Positions 6,058 through 6,199 of a stretch of DNA of 6,199 bases are shown in pieces (position 1 is the stretch's first letter; each line of letters starts with the position of its first letter). The translations under genes were made by a program, and so were the position numbers. The notes under the pieces were generated by a model. That model was not told the DNA's origin and did no database searches. It was given only the letters and a program-made list of their open reading frames with translations. The DNA is from a bacterium (lineage in GTDB: Bacteria; JAJVIF01; JAGGVT01): contig JAGGVT010000198.1 in assembly GCA_021157815.1 (NCBI GenBank), forward strand, positions 1 to 6,199, in the 5' to 3' direction.

Positions 6058-6126
6058 ACAAACCGCATGGTTAAGGCAAATAGAGTTGCCAGTGTTTATC
6101 GGCCACATAAAACAGGTAATTGTCCC
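6040..6126. mobile_element. Small inverted-repeat element resembling REP/Y1-transposase-associated ends
   Basis: GGGACAGTTACCTATTTTA (6040–6058) and the reverse complement of 6108–6126 match at 17 of 19 positions, enclosing a 49-nt centre with a GGCAA/TTGCC hairpin (6075–6090). The GGGACAGTTACC type of end is one I associate with repeats near IS200-like (Y1/RAYT) transposases, which is recall, not a search. No transposase is present, so this would be a non-autonomous copy of about 87 bp inserted right after infB. An intercistronic hairpin unrelated to transposition is the alternative. Downstream, 6127–6199 holds nothing I can name. Confidence 0.5.
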
Positions 6127-6199
6127 GAATGTCACTCGGTTAAGCAGTATAGCCAATTTCAATTAGTTTACGTTCTAATTTTCTAGGTATGTTCAATAA

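Noticed and set aside
1-6199. CRISPR array or tandem repeats
   Set aside because: No regularly spaced direct repeats were seen anywhere in the window.

Overview
The window is a bacterial chromosomal segment carrying the translation/transcription cluster rimP–nusA–ylxR(rnpM)–infB on the + strand. An unrelated cysteine-rich secreted-protein gene diverges from its left end. The order rimP, nusA, ylxR, infB is the standard bacterial one. Promoters are σ70-type and ribosome binding sites are of Shine-Dalgarno type. I cannot assign a phylum: the four housekeeping proteins are clearly bacterial but somewhat divergent, GC is moderate, and no rRNA or other marker settles it.

Left region (1–573, − strand): a small gene with a signal peptide and 19 cysteines in about 139 mature residues, which I do not recognise. 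It has a consensus σ70 promoter (TTGACA-16-TATAAT, 606–633). A good ribosome site and ATG (528–541) are followed by an 11-base poly-C tract (507–517). As written, this ATG is one frame off from the secreted-protein frame, so a tract of 12 or 9 C would switch the gene on. This is either a phase-variation switch or a homopolymer length error.

Intergenic region (574–1011): the two divergent promoters face away from a structured 184-bp block bounded by an exact 14-bp inverted repeat (650–663/820–833) and containing several palindromes. The rimP-side promoter (845–873) gives a leader of about 130 nt. That leader contains an intrinsic terminator (899–923) with no gene upstream of it on this strand, which suggests attenuation of the nusA operon.

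Operon (1012–6029): RimP (30S maturation), NusA (elongation/termination factor, here with a C-terminal helix-hairpin-helix domain resembling the RNA polymerase α-subunit CTD), YlxR/RnpM (small RNA-binding protein) and IF-2 (initiator tRNA GTPase with a long, very basic linker). Spacings of 57, 7 and 46 nt suggest co-transcription and link ribosome assembly, transcription and translation initiation.

Right end (6030–6199): a small inverted-repeat element of about 90 bp lies immediately after infB. Its outer ends resemble sequences I associate with REP/Y1-transposase elements. No rbfA or other gene is visible before the window ends.
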